A stretch of DNA of 8,281 bases from JBDRGX01 sp043817485 [NCBI: bacterium] (GCA_043817485.1 JBDRGX010000062.1:1-8281), one strand, 5' to 3'. Positions 1 through 6,636 are shown, counted from the stretch's first letter. Numbers and translations: made by a program. Notes: generated by a model from the letters alone, not told the origin.

Positions 1-46
1 TTAATTTATTATAAACATTTAAACAATTAAAACGCTATTAAACTTA

Positions 47-1117
47 TCAAATAATCCATCCACCACCAATTATAATATCTTCATCATAAAATACTACTGC
101 TTGCCCTGGAGTAATTGATTTTTGTAATTCATCAAATTCTATTCTAATTGTTCCATTTTCTAAAGGAAAAATTGTAGCATTTTTTTCTATATGTTTATAT
201 CTTATTTTTGCTTTTACTTTTATCGGTTTTATAAATTCTTTCTCATCAAAAGCTATCAAATTAACATCTTTTGCAAAAAAAATTTTTTGATAAAGTTCTT
301 TTTCTTCTCCTATTACAATCGTATTTTTTTTTGAATCAATCTGAATAACATAAAAAGGTTTTTCATGTGCTCCAATCCCCTTTCTTTGTCCAATTGTATA
401 AAAAGCAATTCCAGAATGTTTTCCTAATACTTCCCCTTTTTCATTAATTATGGGTCCAGATTTAAAATTATCTGCTAATCCTCTACTTTCAACAAATTTA
501 TAATAATTTTTATTTGAAATAAAACATATTTCTTGACTTCCTGGTTTATCATGAACTTTTAATTCTATTTTTTTTGCTAATTCTCTTACTTCTTCTTTTG
601 TATAATTTGCTAAAGGAAATTTAGTATGCGCTAATTGAGTTTGAGATAAAGAAAATAAAAAATAAGATTGATCTTTTTTTGTATCTTTTGCTTTTTTAAG
701 AAAATATCTTTTTTTCAAAGGATTATATTCAATTTGAACATAATGTCCAGTCGCAAAATATTTTGCACCAAATGTTTTAGATTTTTCAAACAAACTTCCC
801 CATTTAATTTTTTCATTGCAAATAATACAAGGATTAGGAGTTTTTCCATTAATATATTCACAACAAAAATATTCTATTACTTTTTCTTCAAATTCTTTTT
901 CATAATTAAGACTATAAAAAGGAATATCTAATTTTTGACATACTTCTCTTGCATCATCTATACCCTTAATACCACAACAGCCCATTTCAGAAGTTGTATT
1001 AGTATAAGGTATTTGCATACTAATACCAATTACTTCATAACCTTGTTTAAGTAAAAGATAGGCAGCAATAGAAGAATCAACTCCTCCACTCATTGCCACA
1101 ATTACACGATCTTTCAT
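47..1117 (-). CDS. mnmA: tRNA-specific 2-thiouridylase MnmA
   Basis: MnmA activates U34 of Lys, Glu and Gln tRNAs with ATP and replaces its 2-oxygen with sulfur, giving the s2U part of mnm5s2U in the cytoplasm. The 356-residue protein has the usual family length. Visible are the ATP PP-loop SGGVDSS (residues 10-16), the TGHY motif (123-126), the catalytic cysteine in NPCIICNEKIKW (Cys100), and the second, persulfide-accepting cysteine in GSQEICFI (Cys198). The central TIGQRKGIG stretch (241-249) and the C-terminal barrel ending GGGWII are typical. I start at the ATG at 1117 because MKDRVIVAMSGG matches family N-termini and AGAGGT lies 9 bases upstream (1127-1132). The longer reading from 1177 would add 20 unlikely residues. 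The TGA stop is backed by an adjacent TAA. A Cys-x-x-Cys (97-100) replaces the Asp-x-x-Cys of E. coli. Family assignment is certain. Confidence 0.97.
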   Translation of the reverse strand: MKDRVIVAMSGGVDSSIAAYLLLKQGYEVIGISMQIPYTNTTSEMGCCGIKGIDDAREVCQKLDIPFYSLNYEKEFEEKVIEYFCCEYINGKTPNPCIICNEKIKWGSLFEKSKTFGAKYFATGHYVQIEYNPLKKRYFLKKAKDTKKDQSYFLFSLSQTQLAHTKFPLANYTKEEVRELAKKIELKVHDKPGSQEICFISNKNYYKFVESRGLADNFKSGPIINEKGEVLGKHSGIAFYTIGQRKGIGAHEKPFYVIQIDSKKNTIVIGEEKELYQKIFFAKDVNLIAFDEKEFIKPIKVKAKIRYKHIEKNATIFPLENGTIRIEFDELQKSITPGQAVVFYDEDIIIGGGWII

Positions 1118-1156
1118 TATAAAATTACCTCTATTATTGAAATAAAAAATTTTGTT

Positions 1157-1185
1157 TTCATAATACTTTATTAACAAAAAGTCAA
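1157..1185 (-). promoter_or_regulatory. Possible sigma-70 promoter of mnmA
   Basis: On the minus strand TTGACT (1180-1185) is followed, after 17 bases, by TATGAA (1157-1162). This would start transcription about 30 bases before the mnmA ATG. The -10 match is only fair; TATTAT (1160-1165) is a better hexamer but sits just 14 bases from the -35. In DNA this AT-rich such matches arise by chance, so it is tentative. Confidence 0.4.
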
Positions 1186-1256
1186 TTTTTTCTTTTTTTA
1201 AAATACAATTTATTTGAGTATTTTCCTAAATTATAAAAAAGTGTTAAAAAAAAATA

Positions 1257-1288
1257 TTGACAAAAAAAACTAATTAAATTAATATAAT
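1257..1288 (+). promoter_or_regulatory. Sigma-70-type promoter of the DUF2914-amidase-nlpC-pyrK operon
   Basis: A perfect -35 box TTGACA (1257-1262) is followed after 17 bases by TAATAT (1280-1285). A perfect TATAAT overlaps it at 1283-1288, but with a 20-base spacer. Transcription would begin near 1293-1298, leaving a leader of roughly 55 bases before the ATG at 1350. It is the only good promoter upstream of four closely spaced plus-strand genes, so it probably drives all of them. Confidence 0.65.
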
Positions 1289-1349
1289 ATCAAGTATTAT
1301 TTGTAAAAATTACAAAAAAAATATATTTTAAAAAACGAAAGGTTTAAAA

Positions 1350-1760
1350 ATGAAAAAAAAAATTATTTTAATTAGTTTATTTATTTGTTTTGGAATATGT
1401 TTAAGTGGGAAAATTATGGCCCAAGAAAATATAAATCAATCAATGTCAATCCCAGAAATAAATTTTTGTCTTAGTATAGAAAATAAACAACCTATTTCTA
1501 TTGCAAAAACATTTAAAAATGATGTTGGAAAAATTTATTGTTGGACACTTTTTGAAAAAGTAAAAGAAGATATGGAAATAGAACATATTTGGTATTATCA
1601 AAATAAAATTGTAACAAAAATAAAATTAACTGTTAAATCTCCTAAATATAGAACTTGGAGCATGAAAAATATTGCAAAATCTCAAAAAGGAAATTGGAAA
1701 GTAGTAATAGTCGATAAAATGGGTAATGTATTAGGATCTAATTCTTTTGTAGTAGAATAA
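1350..1760 (+). CDS. Secreted DUF2914 domain protein
   Basis: A 136-residue exported protein of unknown biochemical role. Residues 1-24 form a signal peptide (MKKK, a hydrophobic core, then a likely signal peptidase I site after IMA). The rest matches my recollection of DUF2914: FCLSIENKQPIS (39-50), a TF..DVGKIYCWT stretch (54-66), the signature HIWYY (79-83), an LTVKSPKYRTWS segment (93-104), and a C-terminal GNWKVVIVDKMGNVLGS strand pair (114-130). Cys40 and Cys64 appear to be conserved in the family and could form a disulfide in the periplasm, which is inference. The ATG has GAAAGG 7 bases upstream (1337-1342). It is the first gene of an operon and lies 21 bases before the amidase gene, which suggests an envelope job. 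Family confidence is good; function is unknown. Confidence 0.88.
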   Translation: MKKKIILISLFICFGICLSGKIMAQENINQSMSIPEINFCLSIENKQPISIAKTFKNDVGKIYCWTLFEKVKEDMEIEHIWYYQNKIVTKIKLTVKSPKYRTWSMKNIAKSQKGNWKVVIVDKMGNVLGSNSFVVE

Positions 1761-1781
1761 TAAATTTGAGGTAAATTTTAA

Positions 1782-3089
1782 ATGAAATATATTAAATTTA
1801 TTTTAATGTTTTTAATGTTAAAAAATGCTATTAGTTCTAATCTTTTGTTAGAAGAAATTCGTTATTGGAGTTCTCCAGAATATACAAGAGTAGTTTTTGA
1901 TCTTAATCATTCTGATGTTCAATATGAAATTATAGAATCAAGTAATCCATCTCAAATAAATATATATTTAAAAAATATCAAATCTGAAATAAAAAAAGGA
2001 AAAATGGGAGTTAATGATAAAGTAATTAAATCTATAGAAATTTTACCAGAACAAAACGGAATAAGAGTAATTTTAGAATTGCTTGCTAAAACACAATTCA
2101 AATCTTTATTTCTTCAAAAAAGTGGAGAAAAAACAAATAGGTTAATTATTGATTGTCAATATGCAGGATATAAAGAAGAATTTTCAGAAAAAGAATTTGC
2201 TGAAATAAAGAAAAAAAAACAAATAATTGTTATTGATGCAGGACATGGAGGAGAAGATCCAGGAGCTATAAGTAGATATAAAAAAATACAAGAAAAAGAT
2301 GTAGTTTTAAAAGTTGCTCAAAAATTAAAAAAACTTATTAATAGTAATAATAATTTAAAAGCAATTTTAACAAGAGAAAGTGATTATTTTATTCCTTTAA
2401 AAGAAAGAACTAAAATGGCTTGTAAATATCAAGCAGATTTATTTATTAGTATTCATGCAAATTCAACTTTACGAAATTTTACAGCAAAAGGTACTCATGT
2501 TTATATTCTTTCACCTAAAGGAGCTAGTGATGAATTTTCTCGAATTACAGCAAATATAGAAAATGCTTCTGATATGATGAGTGAAATTGAAATAGAAAAA
2601 AAAGAAGAAAAAAATGAACTTTTAATAAAAACATTAGTAGATTTATCTCAAACAAATGTTTTAAATAAAAGTTATAATTTTGCTAATGCACTAAAAAATG
2701 AATTTTTAGAAAATAGAGATGATAAAGAAGTTGAAATTAAATCAGCTAATTTTATGGTATTAAGATCTATTAATACACCATCTATCTTATTAGAAATAGC
2801 TTTTCTTTCTAATTTAAGTGAAGAAGAATTATTGATTGATGAAAATTTTCAAGAAAAAGTTGCACAAAGTACTTATAATGGAATTCTTAATTATTTAGAA
2901 TTAGAAGGAAAAATTCCTGTAGAAAAAATTTATTGTTCAAATACAGTTTATCATATTGTTCAAAAAGGAGATACTTTATTAGATCTTGCTCATCTTTATA
3001 ATCTAAGTGCAAATGTTATCAAAAAAATAAATGGATTAAGATCAAAATATCTTTATCCTGGGCAAAAATTATTGATTGCAAATCCTTAA
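1782..3089 (+). CDS. N-acetylmuramoyl-L-alanine amidase, AMIN + Amidase_3 + LysM (AmiC-like)
   Basis: A zinc amidase that cuts the bond between N-acetylmuramic acid and the stem peptide of peptidoglycan; AmiC-type enzymes separate daughter cells. The 435-residue protein has a signal peptide (1-19), an AMIN domain for wall targeting (about 25-126), the Amidase_3 catalytic domain (about 147-372) and a C-terminal LysM glycan-binding domain (388-432, VYHIVQKGDTL to LYPGQKLLI). Zinc ligands are His155 in DAGHGG, Glu171 in EKDVVL and His225 in SIHAN; the catalytic Glu338 lies in LLEIAFLSN. An insert at about 256-300, including LVDLSQTNVLN, resembles the inhibitory helix that LytM-domain activators displace in E. 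coli AmiB and AmiC. Regulation by such an activator is therefore plausible, though none is in this window. The start has GAGGT (1768-1772) 9 bases before the ATG. The NlpC/P60 gene follows after 20 bases. Confidence 0.95.
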   Translation: MKYIKFILMFLMLKNAISSNLLLEEIRYWSSPEYTRVVFDLNHSDVQYEIIESSNPSQINIYLKNIKSEIKKGKMGVNDKVIKSIEILPEQNGIRVILELLAKTQFKSLFLQKSGEKTNRLIIDCQYAGYKEEFSEKEFAEIKKKKQIIVIDAGHGGEDPGAISRYKKIQEKDVVLKVAQKLKKLINSNNNLKAILTRESDYFIPLKERTKMACKYQADLFISIHANSTLRNFTAKGTHVYILSPKGASDEFSRITANIENASDMMSEIEIEKKEEKNELLIKTLVDLSQTNVLNKSYNFANALKNEFLENRDDKEVEIKSANFMVLRSINTPSILLEIAFLSNLSEEELLIDENFQEKVAQSTYNGILNYLELEGKIPVEKIYCSNTVYHIVQKGDTLLDLAHLYNLSANVIKKINGLRSKYLYPGQKLLIANP

Positions 3090-3109
3090 TTTTAAATTAG
3101 GAATTTAAT

Positions 3110-3568
3110 TTGAAAATAAAATTACAAATTATTTTAATTTTATTAGGAATGTTTTTTTTGTCAAATTGTGTTAGTCAAAGAAATTTTATAAAACAACAAC
3201 ACAATGAAACATACGAAAATAAATCTGTAAAAATTATTAAAACAGCAGAATCATTATTAAATATTTCCAAAAAAAAATTTGATTGTTCTAAATTTGTTCA
3301 ATATGTTTATTCTTTAGAAGGAATTAATTTGCCAAGATCTTCAATAGAACAATTTCAAATAGGAGAAAAAATATCTCATAATAATTTAAAAAAAGCAGAT
3401 TTAGTTTTTTTTACTACTATTAGAAAAGATGTTTCTCATGTAGGAATTTATATTGAGAATAATAACTTTATTCATGTCTCTACCAAAAAAAATAAAGTTA
3501 TTATTGATAATCTTCTTGCTCCTTATTATCAAAAACGCTTTATTGAAGGAAGAAGAGTAATAAAATAG
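3110..3568 (+). CDS. NlpC/P60-family lipoprotein, probable peptidoglycan endopeptidase
   Basis: NlpC/P60 enzymes are cysteine peptidases that cut peptidoglycan stem peptides, usually between D-Glu (or gamma-D-Glu) and the third residue. The 152-residue protein has a lipoprotein signal peptide with lipobox LSNC (Cys20), so it should be membrane-anchored in the periplasm. The catalytic Cys59 lies in FDCSKFVQYVY, His110 in SHVGIYI, and the third polar residue is probably His122 in FIHVS. Further family signatures are INLPRSS (72-78), ADLVFF (96-101) and the terminal GRRV. The catalytic domain is short at its front: the Tyr-x-Trp-Gly-Gly segment that normally precedes the catalytic cysteine is replaced by NISKKK, and CSG is CSK. 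Translation starts at TTG with AGGAA 6 bases upstream (3099-3103); no in-frame ATG would keep the lipobox. The TAG stop overlaps the pyrK GTG start. Confidence 0.92.
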   Translation: MKIKLQIILILLGMFFLSNCVSQRNFIKQQHNETYENKSVKIIKTAESLLNISKKKFDCSKFVQYVYSLEGINLPRSSIEQFQIGEKISHNNLKKADLVFFTTIRKDVSHVGIYIENNNFIHVSTKKNKVIIDNLLAPYYQKRFIEGRRVIK

Positions 3569-4317
3569 TGTTATCTCATATACTTCAAATTAAAAAAATA
3601 AACGAAAATATTTTTAATCTTGTAATCAAAACTTCTATTGCTCAAAAAGCCAATCCTGGTCAATTTATTCATATTAAAATAAGTGATAATTTTATTCCTT
3701 TTTTAAGAAGACCAATGAGTATTCATTCTGTAAATAAAAAAAATAAAACTATTGAAATATTATTTAGAGTAATTGGACAAGGGACACTTCTTTTATCTCA
3801 AAAAAGTATAAATCAAACTATTGATATTTTGGGTCCAATAGGAAATGGTTTTCCTATTACAAAAAAGAAAAATATTGTTTTAATAGCTGGAGGAATAGGA
3901 ATAGCTCCTTTATTCTACTTAGCTAACAAATTAAAAAAAATGAAAAAAGAAGTTTTAATTTTATTCGGAGCTAAAAATAAAAACGAACTTTTAAAAATAG
4001 ATGAATTAGAAAAAATTGGATGTAAAATTAAAATAGCTACTGAAGATGGTTCTTGTGGATATAAAGGAAAAGTTACAGATTTATTATTTAATTTAGATTT
4101 TTCTTTTCAAATTATATATGCTTGTGGACCAATAAAAATGTATGAAAAAATAAAAGATTTTATTAAAGATAAAAACATTCCTTGCTATGTTTCATTAGAA
4201 CAAAAAATGGCTTGTGGACAAGGATTTTGTTGGGGATGTGTTTGGAAAACTTTAACGGGATATAAAAGAGTATGTAAAGAAGGACCTGTTTTTGATATAA
4301 AAAATGTAATATTATAA
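3568..4317 (+). CDS. pyrK: Dihydroorotate dehydrogenase B electron-transfer subunit PyrK
   Basis: PyrK passes electrons from dihydroorotate, oxidised by PyrD, through FAD and a 2Fe-2S cluster to NAD+ during pyrimidine synthesis in the cytosol. The 249-residue protein is full length. It shows NPGQF (29-33), the FAD-binding RRPMSI (47-52), the nucleotide-binding GGIGIAPL (108-115), the PyrK-typical TEDGSCGYKG (158-167), ACGP (185-188), and the 2Fe-2S ligands Cys216, Cys221, Cys224 and Cys236 in CGQGFCWGC and RVCKEGPVF. The GTG start overlaps the upstream TAG by one base, so translational coupling is likely; a weak purine-rich stretch (AAGAG, 3553-3557) lies 10 bases upstream. The usual neighbour pyrD is absent: an intergenic repeat and a convergent operon follow. 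Related NfnA/SudB subunits differ at the cluster motif, so PyrK is preferred. Confidence 0.92.
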   Translation: MLSHILQIKKINENIFNLVIKTSIAQKANPGQFIHIKISDNFIPFLRRPMSIHSVNKKNKTIEILFRVIGQGTLLLSQKSINQTIDILGPIGNGFPITKKKNIVLIAGGIGIAPLFYLANKLKKMKKEVLILFGAKNKNELLKIDELEKIGCKIKIATEDGSCGYKGKVTDLLFNLDFSFQIIYACGPIKMYEKIKDFIKDKNIPCYVSLEQKMACGQGFCWGCVWKTLTGYKRVCKEGPVFDIKNVIL

Positions 4318-4608
4318 AAGAAGAAAATACGAATATCGAAACAAATTTCAATGACCGAAACATAAAATGAATTTTCAATTTAAAACAAATTCAATTGTTT
4401 CTATGGAACATTTTTGGTAAAAACGAATATCGAAATCCGAAACAAAATTGTAAATAGAATTCAGAAATCAGAATGAAAAAATTACATTTAATTCAAGTGT
4501 TTTAAGTTTTGTTTTCAAATTTGGTAGTTTTCAACATTTTATTTCTAATTGCAACTTGGTATCAATCCATACATCCACTTTTGACTTCTCAAAATCTATT
4601 CTCATTTT
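4318..4608. repeat. Convergent spacer with degenerate dispersed intergenic repeat
   Basis: There is no gene in this 291-base gap between two convergent operons. The 13-base word ACGAATATCGAAA occurs twice as a direct repeat, at 4329-4341 and 4423-4435. After the first 12 bases the copies differ only by a 7-base insert ATCCGAA in the second, then both continue ACAAA. Imperfect inverted partners lie nearby: GAAACAA (4338-4344) with TTGTTTC (4395-4401), and GAAACATAAAATG (4356-4368) with CATTTTATTTC (4535-4545). The words resemble, from memory, a palindromic intergenic element that is abundant in Omnitrophota, Planctomycetota and Desulfobacterota genomes; a stretch like AGAATTCAGAAATCAGAAT (4456-4474) recalls another such filler. 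No GC-rich terminator hairpin with a T-run was seen. Confidence 0.6.
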
Positions 4609-5640
4609 TTATTTCAAAAAATAACTTGTTAATAAATTAAGATTATTTTCTTTTATATCTATATCAAAAATTTCTTCATAAATTACACTATTTCCATTAT
4701 TATAATATTTTACTTTAATAGTATTTTTTCCTGTTGGAAGTTTAAATTCTCCAACAAGACATTTTTCTGGCAAAGTATACCAACATCGTAAATCTGCTTG
4801 TTCAGAAAGATTTACAACAGCAGCAGCTCCTATTTGAGCAAAAATATCAAGCAAAGTATCTTCTTTTCCTTTTGTTATTTTTTTTATAGTTTTATGCGCA
4901 GCAATACTTTTTCCTAAACTTCTCATAACAGCTTTTAAATAAACAAGTTTTTTCTTAACCTCATAAACTTCATAAATTACTTTACCCATATTTTCTAATA
5001 AAAAAAGTTCACCCAATAAAACATCATCTTTAAAAACTTTTACTTTTTGTACTTGTGAATTAGAAAATACAAGATACGGAACAGCAAATTTAAAATGCAA
5101 ATCTGGTTCTATTGGTAAGTAAATAAATTCCTCAAAATAATCTTTTCCAAAACCACTTGATATAACAGCTATATTTTCTAATGTATGAATACTAAATTCT
5201 GATTGTTGTTTTATTGGACATTTACCAACAAAAGCTAAAACATTTAAACAAGGATTTTCTGTTTTTTCTGAAAATTTTTCTATACAAGGAGGAATTGAAT
5301 AATTATAAATTTGCGATTGTGTTTTCCATGCTTTCAAAATTTTTTCTTTATCAATAATTACATCATCAACTTTATTTTCTGCTTTATAACAAATCATACT
5401 TAAATAACGAGCTAAAACATCATTATGAAAATTAGACTTATTTACTTTAAATTTAATATTTTTTTGAGATTCATTGTAATGATTACATTCTTTTAAATAC
5501 TTTTGTTCTAAAACAGAAAGTTTATGATCTACTCGCCTTATTTCTACCATTGCTTCATCAAAATTATTTAAGTTCAAATAATTTAAAGCATTGAAAATAT
5601 TTAGATATATATTTTCATAATCTTCCCCAGAATAAGACAA
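4609..5640 (-). CDS. C-terminal fragment of the COG3014-like protein
   Basis: Taken alone, this open stretch starts at a TTG at 5640 (343 residues), but no ribosome binding site precedes that codon. It has no signal peptide, so a separately made product would stay in the cytosol. Homology-like sequence extends 20 codons further upstream to the TAA at 5701-5703, which shows the TTG is an internal Leu codon. The first in-frame ATG is at 5550. Content: a TPR helix pair (LNIFNALNYLNLNNFDEAMVEIRRV), a Cys-containing beta region, then the conserved LKAVMRSLGKSIA and EQADLRCWYTLP segments before a final beta strand pair. Function is unknown. Confidence 0.55.
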   Translation of the reverse strand: MSYSGEDYENIYLNIFNALNYLNLNNFDEAMVEIRRVDHKLSVLEQKYLKECNHYNESQKNIKFKVNKSNFHNDVLARYLSMICYKAENKVDDVIIDKEKILKAWKTQSQIYNYSIPPCIEKFSEKTENPCLNVLAFVGKCPIKQQSEFSIHTLENIAVISSGFGKDYFEEFIYLPIEPDLHFKFAVPYLVFSNSQVQKVKVFKDDVLLGELFLLENMGKVIYEVYEVKKKLVYLKAVMRSLGKSIAAHKTIKKITKGKEDTLLDIFAQIGAAAVVNLSEQADLRCWYTLPEKCLVGEFKLPTGKNTIKVKYYNNGNSVIYEEIFDIDIKENNLNLLTSYFLK

Positions 5641-5700
5641 AGTATTATCATTGATTAAATAAGAAAAAACTTCTTTTGAAAGACTTTTTGTTGTAAGTTC

Positions 5701-5949
5701 TTATATATATTTTTCTGCTTTTTGAAAATAAAAAATACTTTCTTTGTAGTCTTTTTTATAATGATATAAATTCCCTAAAAGAAACGCAGACAAAACTCTA
5801 TCTTTTTCATTAGATTTTTTTTTAATAATAGAAATTGCTTCTTCATATTTATTTTGACTAATATTTAATTCAACTTTTTCTCTATAAGCAACAAAAGATG
5901 CACAAGAAGTTAGAAAAAAAATTAACAAAAGAAAAAAATATTTTTTCAT
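5701..5949 (-). CDS. N-terminal fragment of the COG3014-like lipoprotein
   Basis: This is the part that would certainly be translated: 82 residues with a signal peptide MKKYFFLLLIFFLTSC (lipidated Cys16), followed by about one and a half TPR helix pairs (NKYEEAISIIKKK and LGNLYHYKKDYKESIFYFQKAEKYI). The ATG has AGGA 5 bases upstream (5955-5958) and lies 17 bases after lpoB. By itself it would be a small TPR lipoprotein, but the homologous frame continues past its stop, so I treat it as the front of a broken gene. Confidence 0.6.
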   Translation of the reverse strand: MKKYFFLLLIFFLTSCASFVAYREKVELNISQNKYEEAISIIKKKSNEKDRVLSAFLLGNLYHYKKDYKESIFYFQKAEKYI

Positions 5950-5966
5950 TATTTTCCTAAATTATT

Positions 5967-6572
5967 TTACCAAGAAAAACTTTTTTTACTAATTAACTTC
6001 TTAATTTTTTTATCACCTATCCAAACTTTTTCATTTTTTTGTATATCAATAAGTTCTAAATCTATTTGGTAAAAAACTATTTTTTTTCTATCTAATTCAT
6101 CTTCAATTGTTTTTATGCTTCCTTTAAGCATAAAATCTGCTCCAGTTTCTTGAGCTATTTTTTTCATAGTTTCAAGAGAAGCATTTGCTTGTTGCTCTTG
6201 TCTTTCTTCTCTTACTTCTGTTCTTTCTGTTTTAGAAGCAACAAATTTTACTTTTCCAGAATTTATAAGTTCTTTTTCTATATCTTTTACAAAAGTTTCA
6301 ACATTAATATGTTCACTACTTAAATTGCGAATAGTTCCTACAATTACTACTGGTTTTTTTGAATATTTTGTTTCAAAAACAGGCAACCACTCTCTTATAA
6401 GTACATCTTTTATCATTTCAGAAGACACTAATTTAGAATCTGTATCATTCCATCTACCACTTAAATCAATCGTACTTTCTGAGTCTATTCTTTTTACAGT
6501 ACGAGAAGGTCCTAAACAAGAGGTTGCAATAAAGCAAATTCCCATAAGTCCAATAATAAATAATTTTTTCAT
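5967..6572 (-). CDS. lpoB: Penicillin-binding protein activator LpoB family lipoprotein
   Basis: LpoB is an outer-membrane lipoprotein that reaches through the wall and stimulates the bifunctional peptidoglycan synthase PBP1B in E. coli. The 201-residue protein has lipobox ATSC (Cys19) and then strongly recognisable family sequence: IDSESTIDLSGRWNDTDS (29-46), PVVIVGTIRNLSSEHIN (74-90), ELINSGKVKFVAS (101-113), an Arg/Glu/Gln-rich helix EVREERQEQQANAS (119-132), ETGADFMLKGSI (142-153), and ELIDIQKNEKVWIG (173-186). The linker between the lipid anchor and the domain is only about 10 residues, far shorter than the long flexible linker of E. coli LpoB. The ATG is preceded by AAGGAG (6583-6588) with a 10-base spacer. 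The gene lies 64 bases after htrA and 17 before the COG3014-like gene on the same strand. Its partner synthase is not in the window. Confidence 0.92.
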   Translation of the reverse strand: MKKLFIIGLMGICFIATSCLGPSRTVKRIDSESTIDLSGRWNDTDSKLVSSEMIKDVLIREWLPVFETKYSKKPVVIVGTIRNLSSEHINVETFVKDIEKELINSGKVKFVASKTERTEVREERQEQQANASLETMKKIAQETGADFMLKGSIKTIEDELDRKKIVFYQIDLELIDIQKNEKVWIGDKKIKKLISKKSFSW

Positions 6573-6636
6573 TTGTTTTTTACTCCTTTTTTTTAAAAAA
6601 ATCTTTTTAAAAATATAATTTTTTACTCTATGAATT

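Larger units (their letters stand above)
4609..5949 (-). pseudogene. COG3014-like TPR lipoprotein gene, interrupted by one in-frame TAA
   Basis: Two open stretches, 5701-5949 and 4609-5700, lie in the same frame and are separated only by TAA at 5701-5703. Reading across it gives KAEKYI, stop, ELTTKSLSKEVFSYL, then INDNTLSYSGEDYENIY. This is continuous with what I recall of COG3014 lipoproteins, where a Glu or similar residue fits at the stop. The whole would be about 446 residues: a lipoprotein signal with lipobox LTSC (Cys16), TPR-like helices (about 28-145), a beta-rich middle, and the family signature EQADLRCWYTLP (about 383-394 in full numbering). No frameshift or other stop was found, so the lesion looks recent, or it is a base error. 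The role is unknown; COG3014 genes often sit beside lpoB, as here (17-base gap), which hints at peptidoglycan synthesis. Confidence 0.75.

Noticed and set aside
1-46. Terminator or another gene at the left edge
   Set aside because: Only 46 A/T-rich bases follow mnmA; no stem with a T-run and no convincing reading frame were visible.
1118-1177. mnmA starting at the upstream ATG at 1177
   Set aside because: The extra 20 residues are not family-like and AGAGGT sits correctly for the ATG at 1117.
3568-4317. NfnA/SudB-type ferredoxin-NADP reductase subunit instead of PyrK
   Set aside because: The cluster motif CGQGFCWGC with RVCKEGPVF and the TEDGSCGYKG segment fit PyrK better than the NfnA pattern.
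4163-4378. Small open frames opposite genes, for example minus 4163-4378, plus 668-931, 6325-6618, 7211-7459 and 7807-7992
   Set aside because: They lie antisense to well-supported genes, have low-complexity Phe/Ile/Lys-rich translations typical of AT-rich shadow frames, and show no recognisable domains.
4325-4447. CRISPR array from the repeated 13-base word
   Set aside because: Only two copies of unequal length, a single spacer-like gap of irregular content, and no cas genes.
4609-5640. An independent downstream gene starting at the TTG at 5640
   Set aside because: There is no ribosome binding site, no signal peptide, and family-like sequence continues upstream in the same frame to the TAA.
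4609-5949. Reassignment of UAA as a sense codon
   Set aside because: UAA is the normal terminator of the DUF2914, amidase, pyrK, lpoB and COG3014-like genes in this window, so a genome-wide code change does not fit.
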